From CAZOWL01 sp964583605 (GTDB lineage Bacteria > Pseudomonadota > Gammaproteobacteria > Chromatiales > Chromatiaceae), in the NCBI GenBank assembly GCA_964583605.1, contig CAZOWL010000092.1, forward strand, positions 1 through 16,850: a stretch of DNA of 16,850 bases, given 5' to 3'. The translations under genes and the position numbers were made by a program. Numbering within the stretch: position 1 is the stretch's first letter; every line of letters begins with the position of its first letter. Below are positions 1 through 7,723 of the stretch, in pieces. Under the pieces are notes generated by a model. That model did no database searches and was not told the DNA's origin. It worked only from the letters and a program-made list of their open reading frames with translations.

Positions 1-39
1 TGTGCCCTTGTGCTCCTCAGACTTGTGGGTAAAGATCAG

Positions 40-82
40 CCCAGAGGGCGAGGGATCCAGCGTGCTTCGCGCATTTCATCGT
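40..82 (+). repeat. Dispersed repeat, copy 1 (degraded)
   Basis: This stretch matches the repeat copies at 8005-8057 and 16798-16850. It shares the block CCCAGAGGGCGAGGGA, then CGTGCTTCGCG, then ATTTCAT. By hand alignment 38 of 43 positions agree with copy 3. The left part of the repeat, including the CCCTCT arm of its small hairpin, is missing, so this copy looks decayed. It lies just beyond the 3' end of the leftward phosphopantetheinyl transferase-like gene. The rest of positions 1-107 shows no convincing gene. Confidence 0.7.
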
Positions 83-107
83 CATGACAAGTGCGGCCGC
101 CGGCGTA

Positions 108-815
108 TCAGGGTACGGCCAGCGTGTGCGACGGTTCCAGGGCGACCCAGGTCTCGGGTGGTGCGAGATCGATGCGGGCGACCGCCGCCACGTATCCGGC
201 CGCAGGAGTGCAGTGCGCGATGCTCGGCGGCATCGCCGCGGCGTGGCGCTCTCGGAACAGCCCGCGGCCGTCGGCCTTCACGTCGGCCTCGAGGGCCGTC
301 CACGCGAGATGGAAGCGCTCAACCCGCTCCTCTGGAGGTGCCGCCCTGATCGCGGCCGCCAAGTGGGCGGGGAACATCCGCTCTGCGATGCGCTCGAGGT
401 CCGGGCGAGCTCGGATCAGCTCGCAATCGACGCCGATCGGCGTGCCCCGAGCGATGGCGATCAGCGCCAGATCGCCGGTCGTGGTCAGATTGAAGACTAG
501 CCCCGCTGCCGGTTCGGTCAAGTACGGCTTACCGGTAACGCTGCGCTCGATGGCCACCTCGCGCGGGTGACGGCCCAAATAGCTGGCGAGTATCATCCGC
601 AGGCCGATGTGGGTCCGCAGGTAGCGTGCCCGGACCTCCGGTCGGTGGAGCGCCTGCGAGCGGGCTTGCTCCTTTGGTGCCAGCCACTGAAGCCGCGGTG
701 CTGGATCCGCGCCCGTGTCCCCGGTGTTCAGTCGCCACAGGTGGATCGCCGACCCCGACAGCGACGGGGGCAGGTCAGTCTTCCGCCAGCTCAGCACTGC
801 AGGTTGCTGGAACAC
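108..815 (-). CDS. 4'-phosphopantetheinyl transferase superfamily protein (Sfp-like)
   Basis: Proteins of this family move the phosphopantetheine arm of coenzyme A onto a serine of acyl or peptidyl carrier proteins, in the cytoplasm. The 235-residue product has the usual length of the Sfp/Gsp type. Recognisable motifs are GKPYL (95-99), FNLTTTGD (108-115), IGVDCE (127-132) and WTALEADVKADGRG (172-185). D130 and E132 fit the magnesium ligands, and E176 and K180 fit the W-x-x-x-E-A-x-x-K motif. Two departures are visible. The family's NLSHS segment reads NLTTT, so its histidine is missing, and the lysine usually found in KEA is a leucine. The chosen start is a GTG; GGAGG lies about 11 bases upstream. 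The gene diverges from tex and has no carrier protein or synthase nearby, so its partner is unknown. Family membership is fairly sure; activity is less so. Confidence 0.8.
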   Translation of the reverse strand: MFQQPAVLSWRKTDLPPSLSGSAIHLWRLNTGDTGADPAPRLQWLAPKEQARSQALHRPEVRARYLRTHIGLRMILASYLGRHPREVAIERSVTGKPYLTEPAAGLVFNLTTTGDLALIAIARGTPIGVDCELIRARPDLERIAERMFPAHLAAAIRAAPPEERVERFHLAWTALEADVKADGRGLFRERHAAAMPPSIAHCTPAAGYVAAVARIDLAPPETWVALEPSHTLAVP

Positions 816-843
816 GCCTGAGAGGTCCTCCCGAGTGACCGGT

Positions 844-870
844 TTGACGACCGAACGGCGGGTATATAAT
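844..870 (+). promoter_or_regulatory. Probable sigma-70 promoter of tex
   Basis: TTGACG at 844-849 is followed by a perfect TATAAT at 865-870, in an otherwise GC-rich stretch 40 bases before the tex start. The spacing is 15 bases, shorter than the usual 17; reading the upstream element as TTTGAC gives 16. The expected transcript would start near 877. Confidence 0.6.
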
Positions 871-892
871 CCGGTGTGCTGTCTGCCGACAA
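863..892 (-). promoter_or_regulatory. Possible leftward promoter for the phosphopantetheinyl transferase gene
   Basis: On the minus strand TTGTCG (887-892) lies 18 bases from TATATA (863-868), each matching the sigma-70 consensus at 4 of 6 positions. It would share its AT-rich core with the rightward tex promoter. This is a weak match supported mainly by position. Confidence 0.3.
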
Positions 893-910
893 CCCTAGAG
901 CCCCTAATTC

Positions 911-3262
911 ATGCCTGCCATCATCGAGACCATCAGCTTCGAGCTGGCCGTCCGGCCGGCTCAGGTTAAGGCCGCCGTCGATCTGCTCGACGACGGGGCC
1001 ACTGTCCCCTTCATTGCCCGTTACCGCAAGGAGGCGACAGGTGGTCTCGATGACGCCCAACTGCGCCAGCTCGAAGAGCGCCTCGGCTATCTGCGCGAGC
1101 TCGCCGAGCGTCGCGAGACAGTGCTGAGGAGCATTGCCGAGCAGGGCAAGCTGACCGAGCCGTTGCGTGCCGAGATCGACGCGGCCGAATCGAAACAGCG
1201 TCTCGAAGACCTCTACTTGCCGTTCAAGCCGAAGCGCCGCACCAAAGCACAGATCGCACGCGAGGCCGGCCTCGAGCCATTGGCGTTGAAGCTGCAAGAG
1301 GATCCGAGCCAGGTGCCGGACGTTCTGGCCGCGCGTTTCGTGAACGAAGCGAAAGGAATCCCGGATACGGCTGCGGCGCTCGAAGGCGCACGGCAGATCC
1401 TGATGGAGCGCTTCGCCGAGGATGCGCAGCTGGCCGGACGCTTGCGCGAGCATCTTTGGGCGCATGGTATTTTGGTGGCAGCGGTCGTGCCGGGCAAGGA
1501 GGCCGAGGGGGCCAAGTTCTCCGACTATTTCGAGCATCGCGAGCCGATTGCGAAGGTCCCGTCGCACCGCGCCCTGGCCCTGTTCCGCGGGCGCAATCAA
1601 GGCGTATTGACGCTGGATCTTGTGGCAGGCGAGGGCGAAGACCCGGATGCCGTCTGCCGCCATATGATCGCGGCGCACTTCGGCGTGAGCCAACGCGGCC
1701 GCCCGGGCGATGATTGGCTGGCGGAGACGGTCCGCAAGGCCTGGCGCATCAAGATCCTGACTCGGCTCGAGCTCGACCTCAAGGGTCGCTTGCTCGAGGC
1801 GGCAGAAGACGAGGCGATCCGGGTCTTCGGCCGTAACCTAAAGGCCTTGTTGCTGGCCGCCCCGGCTGGCCGGTTGCCGACGATGGGACTCGATCCGGGC
1901 CTGCGCACCGGCGTCAAGGTAGCCGTCATCGATGCCACGGGCCGGGTCGTCGCCACGACCACGATCTTTCCCCATCCGCCGAAGAACCAATGGGACGCCG
2001 CGTTGGCCGAGCTGGCCGATTTGGCCCGGCGGCACGGCGTCAAGCTGATCAGCATCGGCAACGGCACGGCCTCGCGCGAGACGGATCGGCTCGTGCGTGA
2101 GCTGACGGGCCGGCACCCGGAGCTTGGTCTGCGCTCGCTGGTGGTCAGCGAGGCGGGGGCCTCTGTCTATTCGGCCTCGGCCTTGGCCTCGCACGAGCTG
2201 CCTGATCTCGATGTCTCGTTGCGCGGCGCCGTCTCGATCGGTCGCCGCCTTCAGGATCCGCTCGCGGAGCTCGTGAAGATCGAGCCCAAGGCGATCGGGG
2301 TCGGGCAGTATCAGCATGATGTCAGCCAGCCGCGCCTGGCCCGCACGTTGGACGCCATCGTCGAGGATTGCGTCAATGCCGTTGGCGTGGACCTGAACAC
2401 CGCCTCGGTGCCGTTGCTGGCGCGCGTCTCCGGTCTTAACAAGGGACTCGCCGAGAACATCGTGAAACATCGCGAGGAGCAAGGCGCCTTCAGCAATCGC
2501 GCCTCGCTCAAGGCGGTGCCGCGGCTTGGTGACAAGACCTTCCAGCTCTGCGCTGGATTCCTGCGTATCCCAGACGGCGACGAGCCGCTCGATGCCTCCG
2601 CGGTGCACCCCGAGGCCTATCCGGTCGTACGACGCATCCTGGTCAAGGCCGGGAAGGGGATCCGCGAGCTGATCGGTGAAACCGAGACGCTACGGCGTCT
2701 GCAGGCGACGGATTTCACGGACGACCAATTCGGGCTGCCGACCGTTCAGGACATCCTCGCGGAGCTGGAGAAGCCCGGTCGCGATCCGCGCCCGGAGCTC
2801 AAGGCCGCGACCTTCCTCGAAGGGGTCGAGACCATCGCCGATCTCAAGCCCGGCATGGTTCTCGAGGGGAACGTGACGAATGTGACGAATTTCGGGGCAT
2901 TCGTCGACATCGGTGTCCACCAAGACGGCCTCGTGCACATATCGGAGCTCGCCGAGCGCTTCGTCAAGGATCCGCACGAGGTCGTCCAATCCGGCGCCTT
3001 GGTCCGAGTCAGGGTCCTGGAGGTCGATGAGCGACGCGGGCGAATCGCCCTGTCGATGCGGCTTCACGAGCGCTCGGAACCATCCCGACCGCGGCACACC
3101 GGCGAGCCAAGCCACCGCGCGAGCAAGTCGCAGCGAGGCCAGGATGAGCGAGGCCAGGATACAGGACGGCGGCGCACCGATCGTCACGCCCAGGCCTCGC
3201 CGGGCACGCCACCGAGCGGCGGCGCGATGGCCGCCGCGTTCGTCAAGGCGCGCAAGACCTGA
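911..3262 (+). CDS. tex: Tex family transcription accessory / RNA-binding protein
   Basis: Tex is a cytoplasmic nucleic-acid-binding protein, first linked to toxin gene expression in Bordetella and related to eukaryotic Spt6. It is thought to act with transcribing RNA polymerase. The 783-residue product has the full domain order. A helical N-terminal Tex region has LYLPFKPKRRTKAQIAREAGLEPLA within about 1-190. A YqgF/RNase H-like domain starts with TMGLDPGLRTG at 324-334 and contains GNGTASRETDRLV and SEAGASVYSAS. A helix-hairpin-helix segment covers about 494-560. An S1 RNA-binding domain runs from GMVLEGNV at about 648 to ALSMRL near 718. The last 60 or so residues are a polar, low-complexity tail, typical of proteobacterial Tex. 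The start is an ATG with no strong ribosome binding site. The gene appears to be transcribed alone. Confidence 0.95.
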   Translation: MPAIIETISFELAVRPAQVKAAVDLLDDGATVPFIARYRKEATGGLDDAQLRQLEERLGYLRELAERRETVLRSIAEQGKLTEPLRAEIDAAESKQRLEDLYLPFKPKRRTKAQIAREAGLEPLALKLQEDPSQVPDVLAARFVNEAKGIPDTAAALEGARQILMERFAEDAQLAGRLREHLWAHGILVAAVVPGKEAEGAKFSDYFEHREPIAKVPSHRALALFRGRNQGVLTLDLVAGEGEDPDAVCRHMIAAHFGVSQRGRPGDDWLAETVRKAWRIKILTRLELDLKGRLLEAAEDEAIRVFGRNLKALLLAAPAGRLPTMGLDPGLRTGVKVAVIDATGRVVATTTIFPHPPKNQWDAALAELADLARRHGVKLISIGNGTASRETDRLVRELTGRHPELGLRSLVVSEAGASVYSASALASHELPDLDVSLRGAVSIGRRLQDPLAELVKIEPKAIGVGQYQHDVSQPRLARTLDAIVEDCVNAVGVDLNTASVPLLARVSGLNKGLAENIVKHREEQGAFSNRASLKAVPRLGDKTFQLCAGFLRIPDGDEPLDASAVHPEAYPVVRRILVKAGKGIRELIGETETLRRLQATDFTDDQFGLPTVQDILAELEKPGRDPRPELKAATFLEGVETIADLKPGMVLEGNVTNVTNFGAFVDIGVHQDGLVHISELAERFVKDPHEVVQSGALVRVRVLEVDERRGRIALSMRLHERSEPSRPRHTGEPSHRASKSQRGQDERGQDTGRRRTDRHAQASPGTPPSGGAMAAAFVKARKT

Positions 3263-3271
3263 GACCGATGT

Positions 3272-3295
3272 ATTGTCAACAATCTTCGTTGACAA
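3272..3295. promoter_or_regulatory. Probable operator of the GntR regulator (site 1)
   Basis: ATTGTCAACAAT (3272-3283) is an almost perfect palindrome. It is also the left part of a larger one: TTGTCAAC (3273-3280) is exactly inverted as GTTGACAA (3288-3295) after 7 bases. FCD-type GntR regulators commonly bind TNGTNNNACNA-like sites, which this fits. The right arm contains the TTGACA promoter element, so a bound regulator should block transcription. Assignment to the adjacent regulator is inference. Confidence 0.65.
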
Positions 3296-3316
3296 AGCGG
3301 TTTGATTCGGTAATAT
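3289..3316 (+). promoter_or_regulatory. Probable sigma-70 promoter of the gntR-prpBCD cluster
   Basis: A perfect TTGACA (3289-3294) is separated by 16 bases from TAATAT (3311-3316, 4 of 6 to consensus). The next gene starts at 3351, giving a leader of roughly 25-30 bases. The upstream element lies inside the palindromic operator at 3272-3295. Confidence 0.6.
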
Positions 3317-3335
3317 CCGCCGCGGTTCGAATAAA

Positions 3336-3347
3336 ATTGTCGACATT
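3336..3347. promoter_or_regulatory. Probable second operator of the GntR regulator (site 2)
   Basis: ATTGTCGACATT contains the perfect 8-base palindrome TGTCGACA and resembles ATTGTCAACAAT at 3272-3283. The two site centres are 64 bases apart, close to six helical turns. The site ends 3 bases before the GTG start of the regulator. This arrangement suggests autoregulation, possibly with looping. Confidence 0.55.
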
Positions 3348-3350
3348 ACG

Positions 3351-4067
3351 GTGCTGTCGCAGATAGCGGAGCCCACCACAAAGACGATCGCAGACGAGGT
3401 CTTCGCGAAGATCCGCCGGGCCATCGTCGCTGGTGAGATTGCGAGCGGGAGCAAGATCAGCGAGCCGGAGATGGCTGCTCGCTACGGGATCAGCCGTGGC
3501 CCGTTGCGCGAGGCGATGCGGCGGCTGGAGGCGGCGAGCCTGGTTGAGCGACGGGCCAATTGTGGCGCGCGGGTTGTGACTCCGACTGTCGACGGACTCA
3601 TGGAGATCTACCATTTGCGCGAAGCCCTCGAGGGGTTGGCGGCGCGCTTGGCGGCCGAGAAGATGGCGCCGAGCGAGGTCGCTGAGCTGAGGTGTCTGTT
3701 GTCGCGGCATCGCGAGCAGGTCGCGGCCGATCCATCCGGGGCCTACTTCCAAAAGGAAGGGGACCTTGACTTCCATTTCCGCATCGCCCGCGGGAGCCGC
3801 AATCGGCGTCTCATCGCCATGCTGTGTCACGATCTCTACTACTTGGTGCGGATGTACCGCTATCAGTTCGGCATGACGGGCGATCGCGCGCAGGCGGCCC
3901 TGGACGAGCACGGCTCGATCGTTGACGCCATTGGTGACGGCGACGGGGAGCTGGCCGAGTGGCTGACCCGCCGCCATATTCGCACATCCCGGCGCCACGC
4001 CGAGCGGCGGCTTATGGATCCGCAGGCTGCGCAGCGACATTCCTCCCTTCCTGAGACGAATCCATGA
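3351..4067 (+). CDS. GntR family regulator (FadR/FCD subfamily), probable prpBCD regulator
   Basis: This 238-residue protein is a DNA-binding transcription factor. Residues 10-76 form the winged-helix domain (KTIADEVFAKIRRAIVAG, ISRGPLREAMRRLEAASLVERR). Residues from about 83 onward form an FCD ligand-binding domain. D138-x3-H142, H187 and H209 match the positions of the usual metal ligands of that domain. It starts with GTG and no clear Shine-Dalgarno sequence is visible. Its stop overlaps the prpB start by 4 bases (ATGA), so regulator and enzymes are probably co-transcribed and translationally coupled. Many proteobacteria control prp genes with a sigma-54-dependent PrpR; here a GntR protein takes that place. 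The effector is likely propionyl-CoA or a methylcitrate-cycle intermediate, which is inference. Confidence 0.88.
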   Translation: MLSQIAEPTTKTIADEVFAKIRRAIVAGEIASGSKISEPEMAARYGISRGPLREAMRRLEAASLVERRANCGARVVTPTVDGLMEIYHLREALEGLAARLAAEKMAPSEVAELRCLLSRHREQVAADPSGAYFQKEGDLDFHFRIARGSRNRRLIAMLCHDLYYLVRMYRYQFGMTGDRAQAALDEHGSIVDAIGDGDGELAEWLTRRHIRTSRRHAERRLMDPQAAQRHSSLPETNP

Positions 4068-4948
4068 CCGAGCCGAGCACCCCAGGGGCCAAGCTGCGCC
4101 AAGCGGTCGCCGACGAGCGTCCGCTGCAGGTCGTCGGCGCGATCAATGCTTACCACGCGATGATGGCCGAGCACACCGGTTATCGTGCGCTCTATCTCTC
4201 CGGCGGCGGTGTCGCGGCGGCCTCCTACGGCCTGCCCGATCTCGGTATGACGAGCCTCGACAACGTACTCGAGGATGTCTGTCGCATCACCTACGCGACG
4301 GACCTGCCGCTCCTCGTCGACGCCGATACCGGTTGGGGCGGCGCCTTCAACATTGCCCGCACCGTTCGCCAATTGGCGCGATCCGGGGCCGCCGGCTGCC
4401 ATATCGAGGACCAGGTGGCCGCCAAGCGTTGCGGTCACCGTCCCGGGAAGGCCATCGTCTCGCAAGCCGAGATGGTCGATCGCATCAAGGCCGCGGTCGA
4501 TGCCCGAGGCGACGCCTTCGTCATCATGGCCCGCACCGATGCGCTGGCTGTCGAAGGGATGGAGGCCGCAATCGAGCGCGCGCTGGCATGTGTCGAGGCG
4601 GGCGCTGATATGATCTTTCCCGAGGCGATTGTCGAGCTCGAGCAATATCAACGCTTTGCCGCAGCGGTCAGTGTGCCGGTCCTGGCCAACATCACCGAGT
4701 TTGGCGCTACGCCGTTGTTCACGACGGCCGAGCTGGCGGGCGTTGGCGTGGCACTGGTCCTCTATCCCCTCTCGGCGTTCCGCGCCATGAACAAGGCGGC
4801 GCTGAACGTGTATCAGGCGATCCGCCGCGACGGCACACAAGCCGGCGTGCTCGAGACCATGCAGACGCGCGATGAGCTGTACCGTTTCCTCCATTACCAC
4901 GGCTTCGAGGAAAAGCTCGATGCCTTGTTCGCCGCAAGCCAAGAGTGA
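4064..4948 (+). CDS. prpB: 2-methylisocitrate lyase
   Basis: PrpB cleaves 2-methylisocitrate to pyruvate and succinate, the last step of the 2-methylcitrate cycle for propionate breakdown. The 294-residue length is normal. It carries DADTGWGG (86-93), whose aspartates bind magnesium, and the active-site loop KRCGHRPGK (121-129) with catalytic Cys123. The family usually reads KRCGHRPNK. These features separate it from true isocitrate lyases, which are longer, and from carboxyphosphonoenolpyruvate mutase homologues. The ATG overlaps the regulator stop by 4 bases. A 145-base gap with a small tandem repeat separates it from prpC. Confidence 0.95.
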   Translation: MTEPSTPGAKLRQAVADERPLQVVGAINAYHAMMAEHTGYRALYLSGGGVAAASYGLPDLGMTSLDNVLEDVCRITYATDLPLLVDADTGWGGAFNIARTVRQLARSGAAGCHIEDQVAAKRCGHRPGKAIVSQAEMVDRIKAAVDARGDAFVIMARTDALAVEGMEAAIERALACVEAGADMIFPEAIVELEQYQRFAAAVSVPVLANITEFGATPLFTTAELAGVGVALVLYPLSAFRAMNKAALNVYQAIRRDGTQAGVLETMQTRDELYRFLHYHGFEEKLDALFAASQE

Positions 4949-4991
4949 GGCGTAAGAGGACCTCGCCGCCCCAACGCGCAAGGTCCCACCC

Positions 4992-5029
4992 CAAGCCCTC
5001 GCCAGAGCAAGCCCTCGCCAGAGCAAGCC
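4992..5029 (+). repeat. Short tandem repeat between prpB and prpC
   Basis: The 16-base unit CAAGCCCTCGCCAGAG occurs twice back to back (4992-5007, 5008-5023) and is followed by a partial third copy (CAAGCC, 5024-5029). It lies in the non-coding gap between prpB and prpC, about 65 bases before the prpC start. No function is evident; slippage duplication is the simplest origin. Confidence 0.8.
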
Positions 5030-5093
5030 ATCAGGCTGCGACGCGTTTCGGCTCAGGCGGGGCCGCCGCACGTCACAGCACGAGGAGAAGACC

Positions 5094-6248
5094 ATGGCCG
5101 AAGACCCACAGACCACGGCGCCCAAGCCAAAGAAATCCGTCGCCTTGTCCGGAACCGTCGCGGCCAACACCGCGATCTGCACCGTCGGGCGTACCGGCAA
5201 CGACCTGCACTACCGGGGCTATGACATCCTCGATTTCGCCGACCAGGCGGAGCTCGAGGAGATCGCCTTCCTGCTGATCCACGGCCATCTGCCGTCTGGC
5301 GCCGAGCTGGCGGCCTACAAGCGGCGCTTGAAAGGCTTGCGCAGCCTACCCGCGACGCTCAAGAAGGTCCTCGAGGAGATCCCGCCGTCCGCGCACCCGA
5401 TGGACGTGATGCGCACTGGTGCCTCGCTGCTCGGGACCTTGGAGCCGGAGAAGGACGACATGTCCGTGTCCGGGGCCAAGGCGATCGGGGATCGGCTGCT
5501 CGCCTGTTTCGGCTCGATGCTGCTCTACTGGCATCATTACGCCCACAATGGCCGCCGCATCGATGTCGAGACCGATGACGACTCGATCGGCGGGCACTTC
5601 TTGCACCTGCTGCACGGCGCGTCGCCGCCGGCCGAGTGGGTGCGCGCGATGCACACCTCGCTGATTCTCTACGCCGAGCACGAGCTCAATGCCTCCACCT
5701 TCACCGCGAGGGTCGTGGCGGGCACACATTCGGACATGTACTCGGCCATCACCGGCGCCATCGGTGCGTTGCGCGGGCCGAAGCACGGCGGGGCCAATGA
5801 GGCCGCCTGCGAGATTCAGAACCGTTATGCGAGTGCGGCCGAGGCCGAGGCCGACATCCGCGAGCGGGTTGCACGCAAGCAGATCGTCATCGGTTTCGGC
5901 CACCCCGTCTACACGGTGAGCGATCCGCGCAATGAAGTCATCAAGGCCGTGGCGCGGCGATTGTCCGAGCGCAACCAAGACATGCGCATGTTCGAGGTGG
6001 CGGAGCGTCTGGAGGCCGTCATGTGGGAGCTGAAGCGGATGTTTCCGAACCTCGACTGGTTCTCGGCCGTATCCTACGCGCAGATGGGCATCCCAACGCC
6101 GCTCTTCACGCCGATCTTCGTCATCTCGCGCACCACCGGCTGGGTGGCCCATGTCATCGAGCAGCGGCTGGACGGCAAGATCATTCGCCCCAGCGCAGCC
6201 TACACGGGACCCGAGAACCGCCGGTGGGTGCCGATCGAGCAGCGCTGA
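5094..6248 (+). CDS. prpC: 2-methylcitrate synthase
   Basis: PrpC condenses propionyl-CoA with oxaloacetate to give 2-methylcitrate, the entry step of the cycle. The 384-residue product is a short-type citrate synthase. The catalytic triad is visible as H231 in GPKHGGAN, H270 in GFGHPVYT and D321 in PNLDWFSAV. HELNAS at 196-201 is also typical. The length and the placement between prpB and prpD favour methylcitrate synthase over the TCA enzyme, although such enzymes often accept acetyl-CoA too. The ATG is preceded by AGGAGA at good spacing. prpD follows after 26 bases. Confidence 0.93.
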   Translation: MAEDPQTTAPKPKKSVALSGTVAANTAICTVGRTGNDLHYRGYDILDFADQAELEEIAFLLIHGHLPSGAELAAYKRRLKGLRSLPATLKKVLEEIPPSAHPMDVMRTGASLLGTLEPEKDDMSVSGAKAIGDRLLACFGSMLLYWHHYAHNGRRIDVETDDDSIGGHFLHLLHGASPPAEWVRAMHTSLILYAEHELNASTFTARVVAGTHSDMYSAITGAIGALRGPKHGGANEAACEIQNRYASAAEAEADIRERVARKQIVIGFGHPVYTVSDPRNEVIKAVARRLSERNQDMRMFEVAERLEAVMWELKRMFPNLDWFSAVSYAQMGIPTPLFTPIFVISRTTGWVAHVIEQRLDGKIIRPSAAYTGPENRRWVPIEQR

Positions 6249-6274
6249 GCCCCGAGCCAAATCTGGAGAACCCG

Positions 6275-7723
6275 ATGAGCCCACACATCGCCGATACGAA
6301 CATCCGGCCCGACCCCGATCCAGAGCTGGTCGCCATCGCCGATTACGTCTGCGATTATGAGGTGCACTCGCAGGAGGCCATCACCACTGCGCGTCACTGC
6401 CTGATGGATTCCCTCGGCTGCGCGATGCTCGCATTGCAGTATCCCGAGGCGATCAAGCATCTGGGACCCATCGTCCCGGGGACCATGGTGCCGAATGGGG
6501 CTCGGGTGCCTGGCACCCAGTTCGTGCTCGATCCGATCAAGGCGGTCTGGGATCTCGGCGCGCTGGTGCGCTGGCTCGATTTCAACGATACCTGGCTCGC
6601 CGCCGAATGGGGGCATCCTTCGGACAATCTGGCGGCCATCCTTGGGCTCGGCGACTATCTTGCGCGCAAGGCGGTCGCGGAGGGACGCGCGCCCATGGTG
6701 ATGGCGGACGTCCTGCGCTACATGGTCAAGGCCCATGAGATTCAAGGCGTACTGGCGTTGGAGAACAGCTTCAACAGGGTCGGCCTCGATCATGTCGTCC
6801 TCGTCAAGGTCGCCTCGGCGGCCGTCGCCGCGCGGATGCTCGGGGCCGGCAAGGACCAGGTGATCGATACACTGAGCCAGGCGTGGGTCGATGGCCAATC
6901 GCTGCGGACCTATCGCCACGCCCCGAACACGGGCTCGCGGAAGTCGTGGGCTGCTGGGGATGCCGCCGCGCGAGCCGTGCGCCTGGCGATGATGGTCGAC
7001 AAGGGGGAGATGGGCCTGCCGTCGGTCCTGTCGGCGCCTCGCTGGGGCTTCTACGATGTCCTGTTCGGTGGCAACAAGCTCGCCTTGCAGCGCGACTATG
7101 GCACCTACGTGATGGAGAACGTGCTGTTCAAGATCAGCTTTCCGGCGGAGTTCCACGCCCAGACCGCCGTGGAATGCGCGCTGGTGCTCCACCCCCTGGT
7201 CAGGGATCGCCTGGATGAGGTCGAGCGGATCGAGCTGACCACCCAGGAATCGGCGGTGCGCATCATCAGCAAAGATGGCCCGCTCCACAATCCAGCGGAC
7301 CGTGACCACTGCCTGCAATACATGGTGGCGATCGCATTGATCTTTGGCCGGTTGACCGCCGCGGATTACGAAGATGCGGTCGCGGCAGATCCGCGCATCG
7401 ATGCGCTACGCGGGCGCATGGAGGTGCACGAGGACCCGCGCTACACCCGTGACTACCTCAATCCGCAAATGCGCTCGATCGCCAATGCGGTCCAGGTATT
7501 CTTCGATGACGGCAGCAAGACCGACCGCATCGAGATCGAGTACCCGATCGGCCATCGGCGCCGTCGCGCGGAGGGAATCCCGGCCCTCGAGCGTAAATTC
7601 CAGTCTGCGTTGGGCAGCCGGTTCCCGAAACGTCAGGCCGAGCGCATCTTCGAGCTCTGCCAGGAGCCCGGGCGGCTCGCCGCGACACCGGTGAGCCAGT
7701 TCGTCGACCTGTGGGTGATCTGA
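6275..7723 (+). CDS. prpD: 2-methylcitrate dehydratase
   Basis: PrpD belongs to the MmgE/PrpD family and dehydrates 2-methylcitrate to 2-methyl-cis-aconitate without an iron-sulfur cluster. From the ATG at 6275 the product is 482 residues, essentially the length of the enterobacterial enzyme. The open frame extends further upstream to 6023, but that part lies inside prpC. The ATG has GGAGAA just ahead and gives the expected N-terminus (DPELVAIADYVCDYEV). Family segments seen are LDFNDTWLAAEWGHPSDNLAAIL, the GSRKSWAAGDAAARAVRLA region and FKISFPAEFHAQTAVE. Rehydration to 2-methylisocitrate needs an aconitase encoded elsewhere; no acnD, prpF or prpE is present here. No terminator with a T-tract follows. 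Confidence 0.94.
   Translation: MSPHIADTNIRPDPDPELVAIADYVCDYEVHSQEAITTARHCLMDSLGCAMLALQYPEAIKHLGPIVPGTMVPNGARVPGTQFVLDPIKAVWDLGALVRWLDFNDTWLAAEWGHPSDNLAAILGLGDYLARKAVAEGRAPMVMADVLRYMVKAHEIQGVLALENSFNRVGLDHVVLVKVASAAVAARMLGAGKDQVIDTLSQAWVDGQSLRTYRHAPNTGSRKSWAAGDAAARAVRLAMMVDKGEMGLPSVLSAPRWGFYDVLFGGNKLALQRDYGTYVMENVLFKISFPAEFHAQTAVECALVLHPLVRDRLDEVERIELTTQESAVRIISKDGPLHNPADRDHCLQYMVAIALIFGRLTAADYEDAVAADPRIDALRGRMEVHEDPRYTRDYLNPQMRSIANAVQVFFDDGSKTDRIEIEYPIGHRRRRAEGIPALERKFQSALGSRFPKRQAERIFELCQEPGRLAATPVSQFVDLWVI

Noticed and set aside
2..349. Open frames on the plus strand at the left edge
   Set aside because: They run through the decayed repeat and antisense to the phosphopantetheinyl transferase gene; the translations are Arg/Pro-rich with no family features.
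791..1693. Long open frame on the minus strand inside tex (300 codons)
   Set aside because: It lies opposite the well-matched tex gene, shows no recognisable domain, and is the kind of shadow frame expected in GC-rich DNA.
4992..5029. CRISPR-like array
   Set aside because: There are only two full head-to-tail units with no spacers; it is a simple tandem duplication.
6023..6274. Upstream extension of the prpD frame
   Set aside because: It overlaps prpC in another frame; the ATG at 6275 has a ribosome binding site and gives the normal PrpD length.
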